DNA of 64,000 nt. It comes from Linanthus parryae. Its lineage: Eukaryota > Streptophyta > Magnoliopsida > Ericales > Polemoniaceae. A program made the translations under genes and the position numbers. Positions 1-11,200 of the stretch are shown one piece after another (the stretch's first letter is position 1; each line of letters starts with the position of its first letter). The notes under the pieces are model-generated. The model was not told the origin of the DNA and did not search any database. It saw nothing but the letters and a program-made list of their open reading frames with translations. Location: assembly GCA_023055425.1 (NCBI GenBank), contig JALGPY010000006.1, forward strand, positions 91,981,935 through 92,045,934, in the 5' to 3' direction.

Positions 1-1844
1 TTTTTCCTCGCGTTAAAAGAATTATGCCTAAATAAAGCGATCTTCTCTTGAAGAATCAAATCAGCACACAAGTGATGGTCTTTATCCAATAGGGAATAAA
101 AACAATACTGTCTCGCGTCCCGAGAGCAGGACGACTTGAACGGGTGATCTTTTATAAAAATCGCCGGAGCCTTGCTTGGCTGGAGCTTAGCTCGAGACCT
201 CGCAAGCAGACGGATCTGCGCATTCCAGAAAGACACCCAATTTGGAGTATATTCTCCTCGCCTTTCCCTGTAAGGTTGAGTCAAAGGGAGCTCAGCAATC
301 AACAGTCTATTGCTTTTTCCGTACAGAAACCCGTTGTAGCAACCCTTGGTGATTGAATCAGACCACAGAGGTGGCGAGACGGCGTCAAAACCCTGCTATT
401 GGCTCACTCGAATTGGATCGTAATGAACCGTTATAGGTTCATAACTCGAGGTTTATGGACTAGCCACATACTCAGGAAGGGCTGGCAAGTATCATCTCCT
501 GCACTAGTTGACAAATGTGGCATAATGCCTGGCTCCCTTGCCAATGTGTTGAGGCCTAAACTTGGTTTCCGCCTATGGATACATGCTTTCATGGAAAACG
601 ATGTTATCCAAGGCAGTGACATAGGGTCTAGCTTTGAAGTAGTTGATGTCATCGCACAGAAAAGAGAAGGGGCGTTAAACGCCTTTAGTCTTGTACCAAC
701 GTCATGCTCGAGGACTAAGGAGCTCCTTGGTGGCATTAGGCGCGTCCCCTAACTATACATAAGATGGGACTTGAGCATATAAAGGCCATCTCTCAAAGAC
801 CCACATCGTCTGAAACGCGATATTGCCAAAAGAGACAACATCGACTCTGCCTTGTGATTGCTCAACACGCGTCACAGCTAAATCCAGGCGATGATATAGA
901 GAACCCATAACCAGAGGCCCTAAGGCTACCTTTTGGCCGAGTGAGAGTCGGACAGCAAGCGCGAGAACGTGGCAAAACACCCCATAACGATGATGCCCGT
1001 CTATAAGATAACGCGACAACCAGACGCAGAGGATTCCACATAAGGTATATTCAGCGCTTTTCCCCTCAAGCGCAGTTATCGCATTTGGGTCCTTCTCTAG
1101 CAGCTCTTGGACTATTTTTGGTTTCGCAAAATCCATGAAGAAATAGGTGATCCACTTAGACCAGATATTCTTTGGCCCAGAAGTTACAGACATGTACGTG
1201 TCACAATAGGTGGCCGAGTTCCATCTTGTAGCAGCTTTCTTCACATCAGCCATGCATTCTCTCATTTTCTCAAAAAGCGTGATCTCCTCATCAGAAGTTA
1301 GAGGAGCCAAGGGATCTAAAAGTCCCATACTTTTGAGTTCCAGCAATATCTCTGTGTCCTTGAGAGTAGGATCAAATTTGAAGGTTGAGAAGTGGAATGT
1401 GTGGGTATTCTTTGAGTACCTCGAAATCAGCACCCTCAGCATGTCATTGTCGAGTCTGAGGCTGAGTCCCTATTTGCGTGCACAACGTTGTATATCCCAG
1501 CATTCGTCAACTCTTCTTCAAAATTATAAAGGATCAACTCCGTCCATTCTTCCATCCAGTCGAGCTTCTCCATGAAGGATTGAAGAAGAAGCTCGGTGAA
1601 AGGGAACAACCCAACTTCGAGGTAGAGTCGCTGCACGTCTTAAACATTAACCAAATCCCATTCATCCCTCTCTGGTTCAGGCACTAGCTGCAAAGCATCT
1701 TTCACCGGAGATTTCTGGAGAGTATTCCCTTTAACAGTGGCCAGGTAGAAATCCTCGCCACCCAGGTAGGGGGCTTTGCACCATAGGTCCTTTGAGACCT
1801 CGGGTAAGTTGATTACTTCTTTCGAAGATTTCTTGGGGATCCAT
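1..1844 (-). pseudogene. Plant mobile domain (PMD) protein, broken, antisense within GYP-A
   Basis: Minus-strand coding relic homologous along its length to the PMD gene at 8234-10095. The N-terminus (about 1844-1640) contains LWCKAPYLGGEDFY, matching LWQKAPYLGGKDFY in the other copy. Next come a block at 1636-1436, the core at 1442-753 (CVWLSRYLIDGHHRYGVFCH, GQKVALGPLVMGSLYHRLDL, MWVFERWP), and a shifted block near 680-540 (FKARPYVTALDNIVF). A long stretch from about 385 to 1 begins QGFDAVSPPLWSDSITKGCY. At least two frameshifts and several stops separate the blocks. PMD (PF10536) is known from host MAIN/MAIL1-type proteins and from transposons; it is not a catalytic retroelement domain. The gene runs off the left edge. 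No gene-level function should be assumed. Confidence 0.8.
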
Positions 1845-2158
1845 TTACATCAAATGAATAACACATTCAAAACAATAAATTCAAGATCAATGTCTTGTTC
1901 ATACATGAAGAAAAGTATGGAGAACACTCAAACCACATCTGCATTCCTACTTGATTTGAATTTTCAAAATATGAAGAATTGCGTTACTGGAAAAGGGATA
2001 TTTGCTAACCTTGTTGTTGCCTGAGTACTTGAAGTGCTTGATTAGCAGAAATGAACAGTTGATTGAAGGTTTGGATTAGCTCTCGAAGAGTTTTCTCTGT
2101 GCTCATAAGCTTCGCCAATAACAATGGTGTGAAAAGTTCTAATTTTTGGACTAAGAGG

Positions 2159-2170
2159 GTTTATATAGAG
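2159..2170 (-). promoter_or_regulatory. Candidate TATA box for the antisense PMD gene of GYP-A
   Basis: On the minus strand the sequence reads CTCTATATAAACC, about 320 bp upstream of the first PMD coding block (1844). The same TCTATATAAACCCT string occurs on the plus strand at 12906-12919 in GYP-B. The position suggests that the antisense gene has its own promoter rather than relying on the LTR. This is inferred from sequence alone. Confidence 0.45.
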
Positions 2171-2433
2171 TCCTTTGAAGCCCCCGAACTTTCGAGAACT
2201 TTTTTCGAATCAATCGTCACCTTGGTAATCGGCAAAAATATGTGTATGTCATCCGCAATCCTCGTCATGCTACGCTCTATTAAAGACTATATGACGTTAC
2301 AGAGACCTAGGCAATGATTATTGCTATGGGGGCTAGGGTTTTCGAATTTAATTCAAATAGATTCGAAAGTCTGCGTGGAGCCACGCGCGGCTGATTTTGC
2401 GCGTTTACACAATGACGCGCGTGATATACGCAC

Positions 2434-2446
2434 AAAAGGGGGCTAA
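2434..2446 (+). other. Polypurine tract of GYP-A
   Basis: AAAAGGGGGCTAA directly precedes the LTR start TGTAGATAG at 2447. This is the expected primer for plus-strand DNA synthesis next to a 3' LTR. It shares GGGGGCTAA with the GYP-B tract. Confidence 0.8.
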
Positions 2447-3501
2447 TGTAGATAGTGCATTCCAAACAGATGAATCACCATCCACGTGGCAGCCATCCAG
2501 GAGGTTAGAGTAACTAACAGCGTGCGAGTTGTAGGGTTCAAGTGGCTTGGAGGTTAGAGTAATGGTTAACTGTCTAAGAGACTTAATCATTGTGTAACGT
2601 GTGCTATATATGCGGCCAACCGTTTGAACGGTCCCCATATGTACGGATGATCGTGCCCTATATACACGGGCAAATGTTTACGAGGCGGATATCTAGCCGT
2701 CACTTGCGGACACAGTAAGAGCATCTCCAAGAGATGGCCTATAAGTTGTCTTTGGCACAAATTTAGGCCAGTTTTGCTCAAAAACCAGCTCCAACAGCTG
2801 GTGCAAAATTTGGCCTAAATTTGAGCCAGGCTTATAATTGGACAAGTTCTGGCCTAAACTGAGGACAATTTGAAGCTGGTGTAAAAAATAAAAAACTCTG
2901 ATTTATTACTCCGCTCCTCCTCTGATCCTCCTCATAATCATCCACTGCTCCTCAAACGTTCGTATGCACCGTTGCAAGGGTAAATTAATAATTCTTGTCA
3001 ACGATTGAAGTGAAAAATACAAAAATATTAAAAAATTAACCTTAATCTCGTTTCAATAGTATAATTAATTCGATATTAATTTAATAAAGTGTGATAATTA
3101 TTAAATATAGAAACATAATTATTTAATAATGAAAATTATAAAATAATAAAATAATGCTGGTGTCCTATATTTAGGCCAGCTGCTGAAACAGGAATTCAAA
3201 AAGTGCAGGTGTAAAATTTAGGGCAGGTACAAATATAGTCCAAGGACAATTCAACTGTTGGAGATGCTCTAACCCCTCGTAATGGTCACTCCTATGCCTT
3301 ATATATAGGAACGTTAGCCTTCCATTGCAACTCTCGGTTCTTTGGCTAATCATCATACTGTCTCTCTCTCAGACACTTAAAAAGAGCTTGCTCTTTCCCC
3401 TACGCCCTTACTCTCACTCTCTGTGCTTGTGCTTGTTCTTTTTCTTATTCTCTATTACAAGTGTACGTTGAGATCTTCCCCAGAAGGATCCTCTATACAC
3501 A
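2447..3501 (+). repeat. 3' LTR of GYP-A, interrupted by a MITE
   Basis: Starts TGTAGATAGTGC and ends GATCCTCTATACACA. The end resembles the GYP-B LTR end read on its coding strand (GATTCTCTCGTACACA). Without the 551-bp MITE and one TAA duplicate it would be about 500 bp, compared with 625-636 bp in GYP-B. No partner LTR lies in the window. Confidence 0.75.
2719..3269. mobile_element. Tourist-like (PIF/Harbinger-type) MITE
   Basis: Perfect terminal inverted repeats GAGCATCTCCAA (2719-2730) and TTGGAGATGCTC (3258-3269) are flanked by TAA duplications at 2716-2718 and 3270-3272. The interior is AT-rich and non-coding. A subterminal inverted match runs further in, with TTTAGGCCAG near 2762 and TTTAGGCCAGC near 3170. 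The 3-bp TAA target and short inverted ends fit Tourist-like non-autonomous elements. It lies inside the GYP-A LTR and is therefore younger than that LTR. Confidence 0.88.
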
Positions 3502-4266
3502 ACTACCAATTAAGTAGGAACCTATGGGGTCACACTCCATATGCATCAAACTAGACTTGTGAATTAATTAATATGATAAATTAAATAGTACGATCAAAAC
3601 GCGACCACTTGCAAACTTTGTAGGACTAATTTGCAAGGTGCACTAATCCATGTATAGACATGATTATGATTTGCCAATGTGGATTGATTCATGTATAGAC
3701 ATGATTAGGTCTAGTTTGAAAAGAGAACTAATCCATATATAGACATGATTAGGACTAGTTTGCAAAAGGAACTAATCCATGTAAGGACATGATTAGGAGA
3801 GGGACTAATATAGTTAACAAGGAGTTATTGGACTATATACATGAGCACTTATATATTATTCTCTAAGAGTGTCATAATTGTTAAAGCATGAGTAGAGAAA
3901 AAGCAAGGATAGAGAGGAAGACAAGGTCTAGGCCGAAACCTAGACCCATCCGCCCATCTACCCGCCGGCCAAAGAGGAAGAGGTTGAACCTCTTCTTTGG
4001 TCTCCGTTATGTGATCCTTCCGCTTCCTTCTTCCACCGGTTTCTAGCACACGACGTGGTGGAATCTAGAGCTTGATCCTAGGAGTGGACTAGCCATAGAG
4101 AGGTGAATACTTTTTTCACGAGTAAAGTCATCACATGAGACAAACAAGGTAAATTGTTACTTGAACCTTCACTATCATTATGATGTCTATTACTGTGATC
4201 CTTGGTGGGTCTAGTGCGGATCTTATTTATTTAATTCCGCTGCGTAATGCGTTACAATACCCAACA
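3502..4266 (+). repeat. COP-H: 3' part of a plus-oriented copia LTR
   Basis: Begins AACTACCAATTAAGTAGGAACC, the same block found inside the COP-F LTR near 41105. It continues through the degenerate ATTAGGACTAGTTTGCAA repeats, the GGCCGAAACC/CCGGCCAAAG segment and the conserved 'shorter intron-like' tail, and ends ACCCAACA at 4266, the family's LTR terminus. The 5' half of the LTR is missing, cut off by GYP-A. Confidence 0.75.
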
Positions 4267-6090
4267 AGATGTTCCCACGCCAATCAGAATATCTATAAGT
4301 GCTTAAACAGCAAGCTCATGTCCATGTGCTTCCGCCTTTAGTCCATGCATCCTAGCTTGTGTATTTTCATCGTCTTGTGGTCTCTTTGGTCTTTGATCTT
4401 CTCTTAATGCTGCAAGCTATTTCCTATCTATTCTAGATAATATCTATAAAATAAGTAGGGGAACCTCACATGCGAGGAAGAAGACGAATCACATACCTTA
4501 AACTTAATCAAATTAATTACATCATAACCGAAATCAAACCAAAGAAAATAAAAACAACCGTACAACTAAGGCCACATCCAACCACCATGTGATAAAACAT
4601 ATAAAATAGTCAAAATTTAGTTTCCTCGTGCTTGGTCAATTTTAATTAATTGTGATAACTAGGTCAAACCGGTCAAAGCGGTTAGACCAGTCAAACCGGT
4701 CAGACTGGCCGAACCTGTCAAGCTGGTCGAACTGGTCAAACCGGTCAGACGTGGACGGCGCACCGAGGGGTACGGTCGGCAACCATTGTCGAACCCCCTT
4801 TGGGTAAACAAATTAAAAAAATTCAATCCCCTATGCTGACCGAACCATATGGGATAGAAAATCTCCTTTTTCTTCCAAAATTTTGTCGTAACCCTAGTTC
4901 ATCACTAATTATATGTATATACGTTATATACATGAAATTCATTATTTTTGCACCATATACAAAATTAATGAATCTCCACATGGATCATATTCAAGGCACG
5001 TCATAACACTCATATCAAATTCATGTTCCTTTTAACGAGAAAACAGACTAGACGGTCAAAACTAATAAAAACTGATAACCACATAAATCATATTATGCGC
5101 TACCACACGTGGCTTTGATACGACTGTAGGGTTTTGGTGCAGGTTACGCAGCGGAAATATAAAAGTTTTATGCCCAAAACTCTCCATGCATCACATGTCA
5201 AGCATCATAAGATGATGAAACAAAAGGGTTATCTTTGTCATTCTGGATGACCACCGTGCAGAAGTAGTCTCCACGCCTATGTCGGTATCCACACTGTAGG
5301 ATCAGCAACTGGAACTTCCTATACTATTATTCATGGCGTTGTAGAAGAAGGAGTAATCAGTAGGCTTGATCCGATCAAGCACAAGCAACAACAGAGGAGG
5401 AGAGGGGACGCTTCTTCCTTATCGTCGGGTCTAGGGGGTTCGGCCTCCTCTGTTTTCTTTCTCTAATTTTTCATCTCATGAATAATTAGAGATAAACTTG
5501 TTTTATAATTAATAACTTAAGTAGAAAAATGCCCCACTATTAATTAGATACACTAGTTTGGATCAACTTTTGGTTTAGTCCAGTTTTCTATTTAGTCCAA
5601 CTAAATAAGCACGTCGTTGCGCTTTGCTCCATGATTCTTTACCGTTAATTAGACCAAATAATGAACATCTACAACCAGTTTAATCCTTTGGTGCGTGACC
5701 CTGCCAGTTCCTATTACGTTGGCAGTAAGAAATACAAACATCGAGCGGTGTCTAGCAACACATCAATGCTACCTAAGAAATAGCAGTGATCTGACAAACC
5801 ACTGTGACCAATGTAACTGTGCTGTATAGTCCCTTTGTCTCTATATCCTGATTGGACACGAGAAACGGATGTCACACTCGTATATCCAATCCATAGTTTC
5901 CTTATCTGTGAGTAGACTTATCCGAACAGATAACACCAATAAAGTATATTGATTTAACTTTGCCTTGCCAGGCATTAAGTCCTACTCATCGAGTGGCCAT
6001 GGATACATACTCCCGTTATGTGGGAGGGACTAATCCTCTCTGCATCACTACCATCTCTCAGCTTTCTACATATCATGTTCGATTATCGGA
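4267..6090 (-). mobile_element. COP-G (left part): minus-oriented copia leader, primer site and 5' LTR
   Basis: Reading the minus strand, an LTR ends at 5125 (plus strand TGTAGGGTTTTGG). It is followed by a decayed initiator-Met primer site at 5111-5124 and about 850 bp of leader (5110-4267), which parallels the COP-D leader (shared GCTTGGTCAATTTTAATT and AAGGCCAYATCCAAYCACCATG blocks). Gag and pol are absent. The LTR sequence runs right to about 6088 (TCATGTTCGATTAT) and stops where GYP-C begins. Its other end resumes at 30930-31261, with about 90 bp of the family LTR missing between. Confidence 0.7.
4661..4750 (+). repeat. Degenerate short tandem repeat (GGTCAAACC-type)
   Basis: About nine imperfect copies of a roughly 10-bp unit (GGTCAAACCG, GGTCAGACTG, GGTCGAACTG and similar) in the COP-G leader. 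The unit is near-palindromic around ACCGGT. It has no coding potential. Confidence 0.7.
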
Positions 6091-6175
6091 CGGGAGCCAG
6101 CAATTGTGGTGCCCAAATTCAGGCCCAGAGCTTCTGCCTAAGCTGAGCGCCATCTAATTTGCTCAGGAACAGTGC

Positions 6176-6600
6176 ACCTTTGCTGGTACACATGAGGAAG
6201 ACCCACATGCATTCATGGGGAGATTTCAGAGCCATTGTGGGCTAATTCTCTATAGTGGGGTCACTTCGAAGCAATAAAGCTGATGCTCTTCCCGCATTGT
6301 CTCAAGGGAGCTGCTGTGGATTGGCTAGATTCGTTGCCATCCAACTCCATCAAAACTTGGGAAGAGTGTGCCTCCCAGTTCATGGGTAATTATTTTTCCC
6401 ATCTAACGCATGATTCAGCTTTAAAACCAGATTTGGTCATTTAGGCAACAGCAGCATGAATCTATGGTCAAAGGGAGAGCCTCGATTGAGTTCTACGCAA
6501 ATGCCCCCAACCATGGTATTGCAAAAGCCAATATCATCCAATATTTTGTGATGCACTTGGAAATCTTGACAAAGACAAGATCGACAGAAAAGCTTGGCGG
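6176..6600 (+). pseudogene. GYP-C gag relic (Retrotrans_gag domain)
   Basis: Plus-strand translation gives PHAFMGRFQSHCGLI, then LMLFPHCLKGAAVDWLDSLP and SIKTWEECASQFMGNYF. This is the typical Ty3/gypsy gag core (LFP..L.G.A..WL.SLP....TWE......F...YF). Stops occur after SKQ and after DLVI. There is no start and no downstream pol. It belongs to a gypsy element distinct from GYP-B, and on its right it passes into LTR-like sequence that GYP-B later split. Confidence 0.75.
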
Positions 6601-6840
6601 TCACTTTTGCAAATAAAGCATTTCTACATCAAGAGAAAAAAAATGGCTTATTGTATTAGTCGATTCATTGTAAGACTTCTACAACAACGAAGACACAAGA
6701 AGACTCATAGAGAAGACACGAAGGAGAAGACAGATACTACAAGCTTTGATACCTAGTTTGTTTCTTCTCTCTCTAATCTTTTATAAAGAAACTTGTTCGT
6801 TTTGCTACAATTTTAAGTAGTAGCTAAACGTTTTGCTAGG
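6601..6840 (+). repeat. GYP-C LTR-like sequence, left of GYP-B
   Basis: Non-coding sequence with a TATA-like CTTTTATAAAG at about 6778-6788, ending GTTTTGCTAGG at 6840. CTAGG (6836-6840) is the left TSD of GYP-B. The sequence continues at 30027 on the far side of GYP-B. The left LTR boundary is not resolved. Confidence 0.5.
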
Positions 6841-7465
6841 TGTGTACGAGAGAATCCTGCAGAGAGGACTCAATATACACCAAGAGCAGAGGATAGAAAG
6901 GACACAGGAAGTGTGGGGTTGTGTGTAGGGAGAGAGTAAGGCAATACCACAGTGTGAGAGAGAGACAGGATCTTGGCAGAGCTTCCGCGTATCTCAGGTG
7001 TGTTCTTCCCTTGTATGGAAGGGTTAACGATCTATACATACCAGAGAATGTGACCGTTGTAGTGTGGTTAATGCGCCCATCAATGGCGGCTTAATTAGCT
7101 TAACCACAACGACACGTTTGTCCGCGTATATAGGGACTGTTACAGCACGTTATCCGCGTATACCGGAACCGTTACGAGGTTGACCGGGTTTGACCAGGTT
7201 TATGGATCTCGTGCCATAAATCTCTCAAAAGAAGTTACAAGGGGTCGCGCGCGGGCTTGGTTGTCTCTCGCACGCGACAGGACTTAATCTAGCCTCCGAA
7301 CCACTAAGTCCCTACAAGTCCCGTGAGGTGGTATGCGAGGGACCTGTCTCGCAGCCCCCACGTGGATCAGCGCGGCTGGTGATCCAGTGTGTGTGGAGCA
7401 CATTATGGTGTGCTGGATGGTCGCCACGTGGCCAAGATCTTCCTGTCCAGAAAACACTATCTACA
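6841..7465 (-). repeat. GYP-B 3' LTR
   Basis: On the plus strand it runs TGTGTACGAG to TATCTACA. On the element strand it starts TGTAGATAG and ends CGTACACA. About 23 substitutions and two small indels separate it from the other LTR by eye count. One indel is in a GA run; the other is a GTTGACCGG unit. Confidence 0.95.
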
Positions 7466-7478
7466 TTAGCCCCCGTTC
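7466..7478 (-). other. GYP-B polypurine tract
   Basis: On the minus strand GAACGGGGGCTAA immediately precedes the 3' LTR start TGTAGATAG. This fixes the element's orientation. Confidence 0.88.
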
Positions 7479-8233
7479 TGCGCGTGAAGACTCATAGCCG
7501 GATAGGCTTCCATGCGCAGGACCCAACGTACGCGTCGCCGCCACGCACCAATTCAAATACACGCAAATTCAGCCCCCGTGCGTGTCATTATGACCTAAAA
7601 TCCCTAGAGTCGTGTCGTCTGGTCTTTTAGGGTTTTAGGCGTGACGTCAGCTTGCCGTGTGATTGCGCGATTCGACGGTGACGGTTGCGATTCGACTACT
7701 GAAAGGACGCAACCCTTCATTGTTTTTGGATAAATACTCTGTGCTCTCCATTGTTGAAAAGCATCACTTCTTTCTCTTAATGTGAATGATACCCGGAAGC
7801 CTTCAAGAGCAGATTCAGATAATCAATCATCAATTCTTTCTTGTCAATCGTCTTCTTCAACTGTCCGCATCCAAGCAAGCTTTACCAAAACAAGGTTGGC
7901 CTTGTTCAATTTTATTTAACATATCGATGTATGCTTTGAACTATGTTGGATCTGCAAACCCATGACTGTTTGAAACATGCTACCTCATTGTAGACTGCAA
8001 AGGAGACCTTGTTCTTTAAACTCAGAACTGAATTAATCCCCAGATTGTAAGGGTTTTGAATGTAGGGTTTCTGAAATTCCCAATAATGCAAACGATTCTG
8101 AACTTTCAAACCTCAAAATTGACACTGAACTGTTCATCTTTCTTCTGATAAAGCCTCATTGCTTCAAACTGAATCTTGAAATTCAAACTAAAGTATGTGT
8201 ATTTCTCCCCCCTTTTTTCTTGCTCTTCCGCAG
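7479..8233 (+). promoter_or_regulatory. Upstream region of the antisense PMD gene
   Basis: Non-coding. It holds a TATA-like GGATAAATACTC at about 7728-7739, about 30 bp before a CTCCATTG/CACTTC initiator-like stretch. Just before the PMD start comes a pyrimidine-rich tract ending CTTGCTCTTCCGCAG (8219-8233), a good 3' splice site, so an intron in the 5' UTR is likely. No other feature is seen. Confidence 0.5.
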
Positions 8234-11200
8234 GAATGGCAAAGACAAAAGGAACCAAACCCGTTAAAGAGGTCGAAGAAATACCTGATCTTCCCCAGAC
8301 CTTATGGCAGAAAGCCCCCTATCTGGGTGGCAAAGACTTTTACCATGCTAGGATTAAGGTGAAGAACCTGCCAACCCCTGTTCCTGCTGAGGAATTGCAA
8401 ACACTGACCCCTCCTGTTAATGCGGCCATGCTCGAGTTGATCGATTCCAAGGATGTGGTTCGATTGGGGGTTGAGAATGGGTTTTTCCCGTATACTGCGA
8501 TTTCCACTCAAGCGTTTGTTAGGAAATTGGACTTTATGGATGAGTGGATTGACCATGTACTGACCCATCGTGCCATTTCTTTGAACGATGCTGGTATATA
8601 TTTTGCAGTCCGTGCTATGAAGGGTGCTTCCGTGAAGATGGACCAGTCCATGCTTCTAAACCTTCTTTCGCGTTACTCGCCTGCGACTCACACATTCCAC
8701 TTCGCTGAGTTCGAGGCTGCTCCCACTCTCGAAGATGTACACATGCTGTATGATCTGTCTCCTGTGGGTGAGGTGGATCCTCTGAGTCCCTTGAGGACTG
8801 ATGCAGAACTTGCTTTGTACAAGCAGATGGAGGAATGCTTGTCAGAGGTGAAGAAAATTTCCACCCGGTGGACACCTGCGGAGCTTCTTCCCGACTGGCA
8901 ACTGGTTGATACGTCTGCGAAGAACACTTGGGGCAAGTGGGTGCAATACTTCTTCCGCGATTATGCGAGTAGTAGTATCACCAAGAAGCTTCTGAGCCAG
9001 AACCCAAAGGCTAAAAATTATGTGAATGGCAAGGGCTATCATCTTACCCTGTGTGCTTTTCTCTGCGCCTGGTTGTCGAGGTATTTGATCGATGGCCACC
9101 CTCATGATGGGGTCTTCTACCATGTCCTCCCACTTGCTGTGAAATTGACCCTTGGTCAAAAGGTCGCACTTGGGCCTCTAGTCTTGGGCACCCTGTACCA
9201 TAGATTGGACCAACTGGTTGTAGCAACCAAGGACTCGCGTGGTCGCCTCGATGTGCTGACCTATGTCAATATTGCTTTCTTGACTATGTGGGTCTTCGAG
9301 CGATGGCCCTCTTATGCTCCTTTTCCTTCTAAGCCCAGTAAGTGGTGTGTCCCGGGTGCGGAGGAAGAGCGTAACAGTGGCAGGGCTGCAAGATGGTTTG
9401 GAACTCACTTTCCTAAGTGCACCTGGAGCATGATATCCGACGATCGCACCGAGTTTACAGCTAGGCCTTATGCCACACGCGTTGAGAATGTGCGATGGTT
9501 CCCAAGACTGTACCCTTCCAAGGCTGTTGCTTTCTCGGAAGATCTACTTTCCGAGGGCGGGAAGCATTTCCACGAGCGCTATCGCGAATTCTTCTGCTGT
9601 TGTCTGAGAGGTTCTCTTCCTGATCTTGCGGAGTATGTTCTCGAGCTCACTCCTAGGATTGTCTGAGAGGTTCTCTTCCTTTCTCCCCAGTTTGGCTTTG
9701 ATGCGGTGGCACCATCAATCTGGCTGCAGTCCATCATAAGGGGCTGCTACAAGCGACTGCTGTCTGGCGAATGTAAGACAATCCTAAGGAGCAATCTTCC
9801 CTTCAAGCAGACCCCAGGTGACCGCGCGGGTGTCTACTCCAAGAATTGGGTTGCCTATTAGAATACCCAGCAAGCAAGGTTTGAAACGCAGTCGATCCCT
9901 CGGCCAGGCAGAGCTCCTGTGATCAAGAGGAATTCTTTCCCCTTCCGTCCCAACTGTAGCCTGGACGACACCCAATATGCTGCTATTCGTTGTTGGACCA
10001 CGAGAATCACTTGTGTCCCTCTACCATCCTTGAAGAGAAGATGGCTGCAGTGAAGAAAGTTGATTCGCACATCATCAAATACAGCGACGCCAAGGTAAAC
10101 AATCTCTTTTGCACGCATTAAGTTTCTTTATTCCGATGCGTCGAAACTTATACTCCACTTTCTGCTGTAGTACTATGTGAGGAGGTTCGCATCTGGTGAA
10201 CGTTCCAAATCACTGGTCACCACCATTGGTGCTGCGAGAAGGCAGGGGAAACCGGTTCTGCTAGCAATGAGAATGGCTCCCGCAGTAGAAGCTCGAATTC
10301 GCGAGGTCATGGATTTTTTTGCTGACTCGGTAATAGATAATACTCCAGCCTTGTCTCCACCCAGGAACGATCCGTCTCCTCCAGCAACTGATGCTCCAAG
10401 GGCAAAGAGGCCCAGGCAGAGGGGAATCACAATCTCTTCCCCTAGGAGCGCTCCAACTTCCCCTCCTGCGATATCCCTTACTTCCAGGGATAAAGATAAA
10501 GGTCGCATGCCAAGAAAGGCGCGGAAAGAGCTCGCAGTGGAGACCTTTGTTCCGTTTGGCAGGAGGAAGAGGAGGAGGAGGGAAGGGAGACGAGAGAAAG
10601 AGATGAAGAAGAGGAAAGAGTCAAAGTTGTCAGAGACAGAGAGAAAGACGAGATACAAGAGGAAGAGTCGGGAGGTATCTCAATCGTACTTCTCTTCTCA
10701 TTATCTTAACTTCCGCAATCTTGATTGAACAATTTGTTCCTTGGCAGATGATGATGATGAGACCATCAGTGGCCTTTTGGCCAAGAGGCAGAAGAGGGGT
10801 TCTCATTCTGGTGTTTCCAATGAAACCATAGATGAGGACATCCTTGCGGAGTCTAGGAGAACAGCTGCGGAGGCTTCTGAAAGAAGAAAGCGAGAAGAAG
10901 AGGAGATTGAACGCATAAAGCAAAGGAGTCTGGAAGAGCAACACGTCGACGAATTGGTGCGTCAAAACAATGAGGAATATGCGATTCCAGAGGATGCGGC
11001 CCCTCAAGTTGATGAGGATGATGCCGTTCAAGAAGAAGATGCGGCTGCTCTGGAGCAAGTCCAAGCGGACTTTGAAGAGATCGCAGGCGGCAATGAAGGT
11101 GAGATTTTTAATCTTGCGGTAACTTACCGAGATGTGATTGTTGGTGCGTTAAAGCATGGCTTATCGAAAGCTGACATTCACTGCTGTCTAGTAAGCAAGT

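Larger units (their letters stand above)
1..3501 (+). mobile_element. GYP-A: 3' portion of a Ty3/gypsy element carrying an antisense PMD gene
   Basis: The right-hand part of a plus-oriented LTR retrotransposon. From left to right it has a PMD-family gene relic on the minus strand, a minus-strand TATA-like box, a polypurine tract (2434-2446), and an LTR beginning TGTAGATAGTGC at 2447 and ending ACACA at 3501. The polypurine tract plus LTR start (GGGGGCTAA|TGTAGATAG) is the same as in GYP-B when GYP-B is read on its own coding strand, so the two belong to related families. Gag-pol and the 5' LTR lie outside the window. The right end abuts a copia LTR fragment, so GYP-A probably inserted into or replaced part of COP-H. 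No matching TSD can be tested. Confidence 0.75.

Noticed and set aside
1..752. Possible organellar (mitochondrial) insertion
   Set aside because: The plus strand looked unfamiliar, but the minus strand translates to PMD homologous to 9690-10090 (QGFDAVSPPLWSDSITKGCY against FGFDAVAPSIWLQSIIRGCY). It is part of the GYP-A gene.
4800..5006. 68-residue frame in the COP-G leader
   Set aside because: Falls in decayed leader sequence; the COP-D leader shows no corresponding frame.
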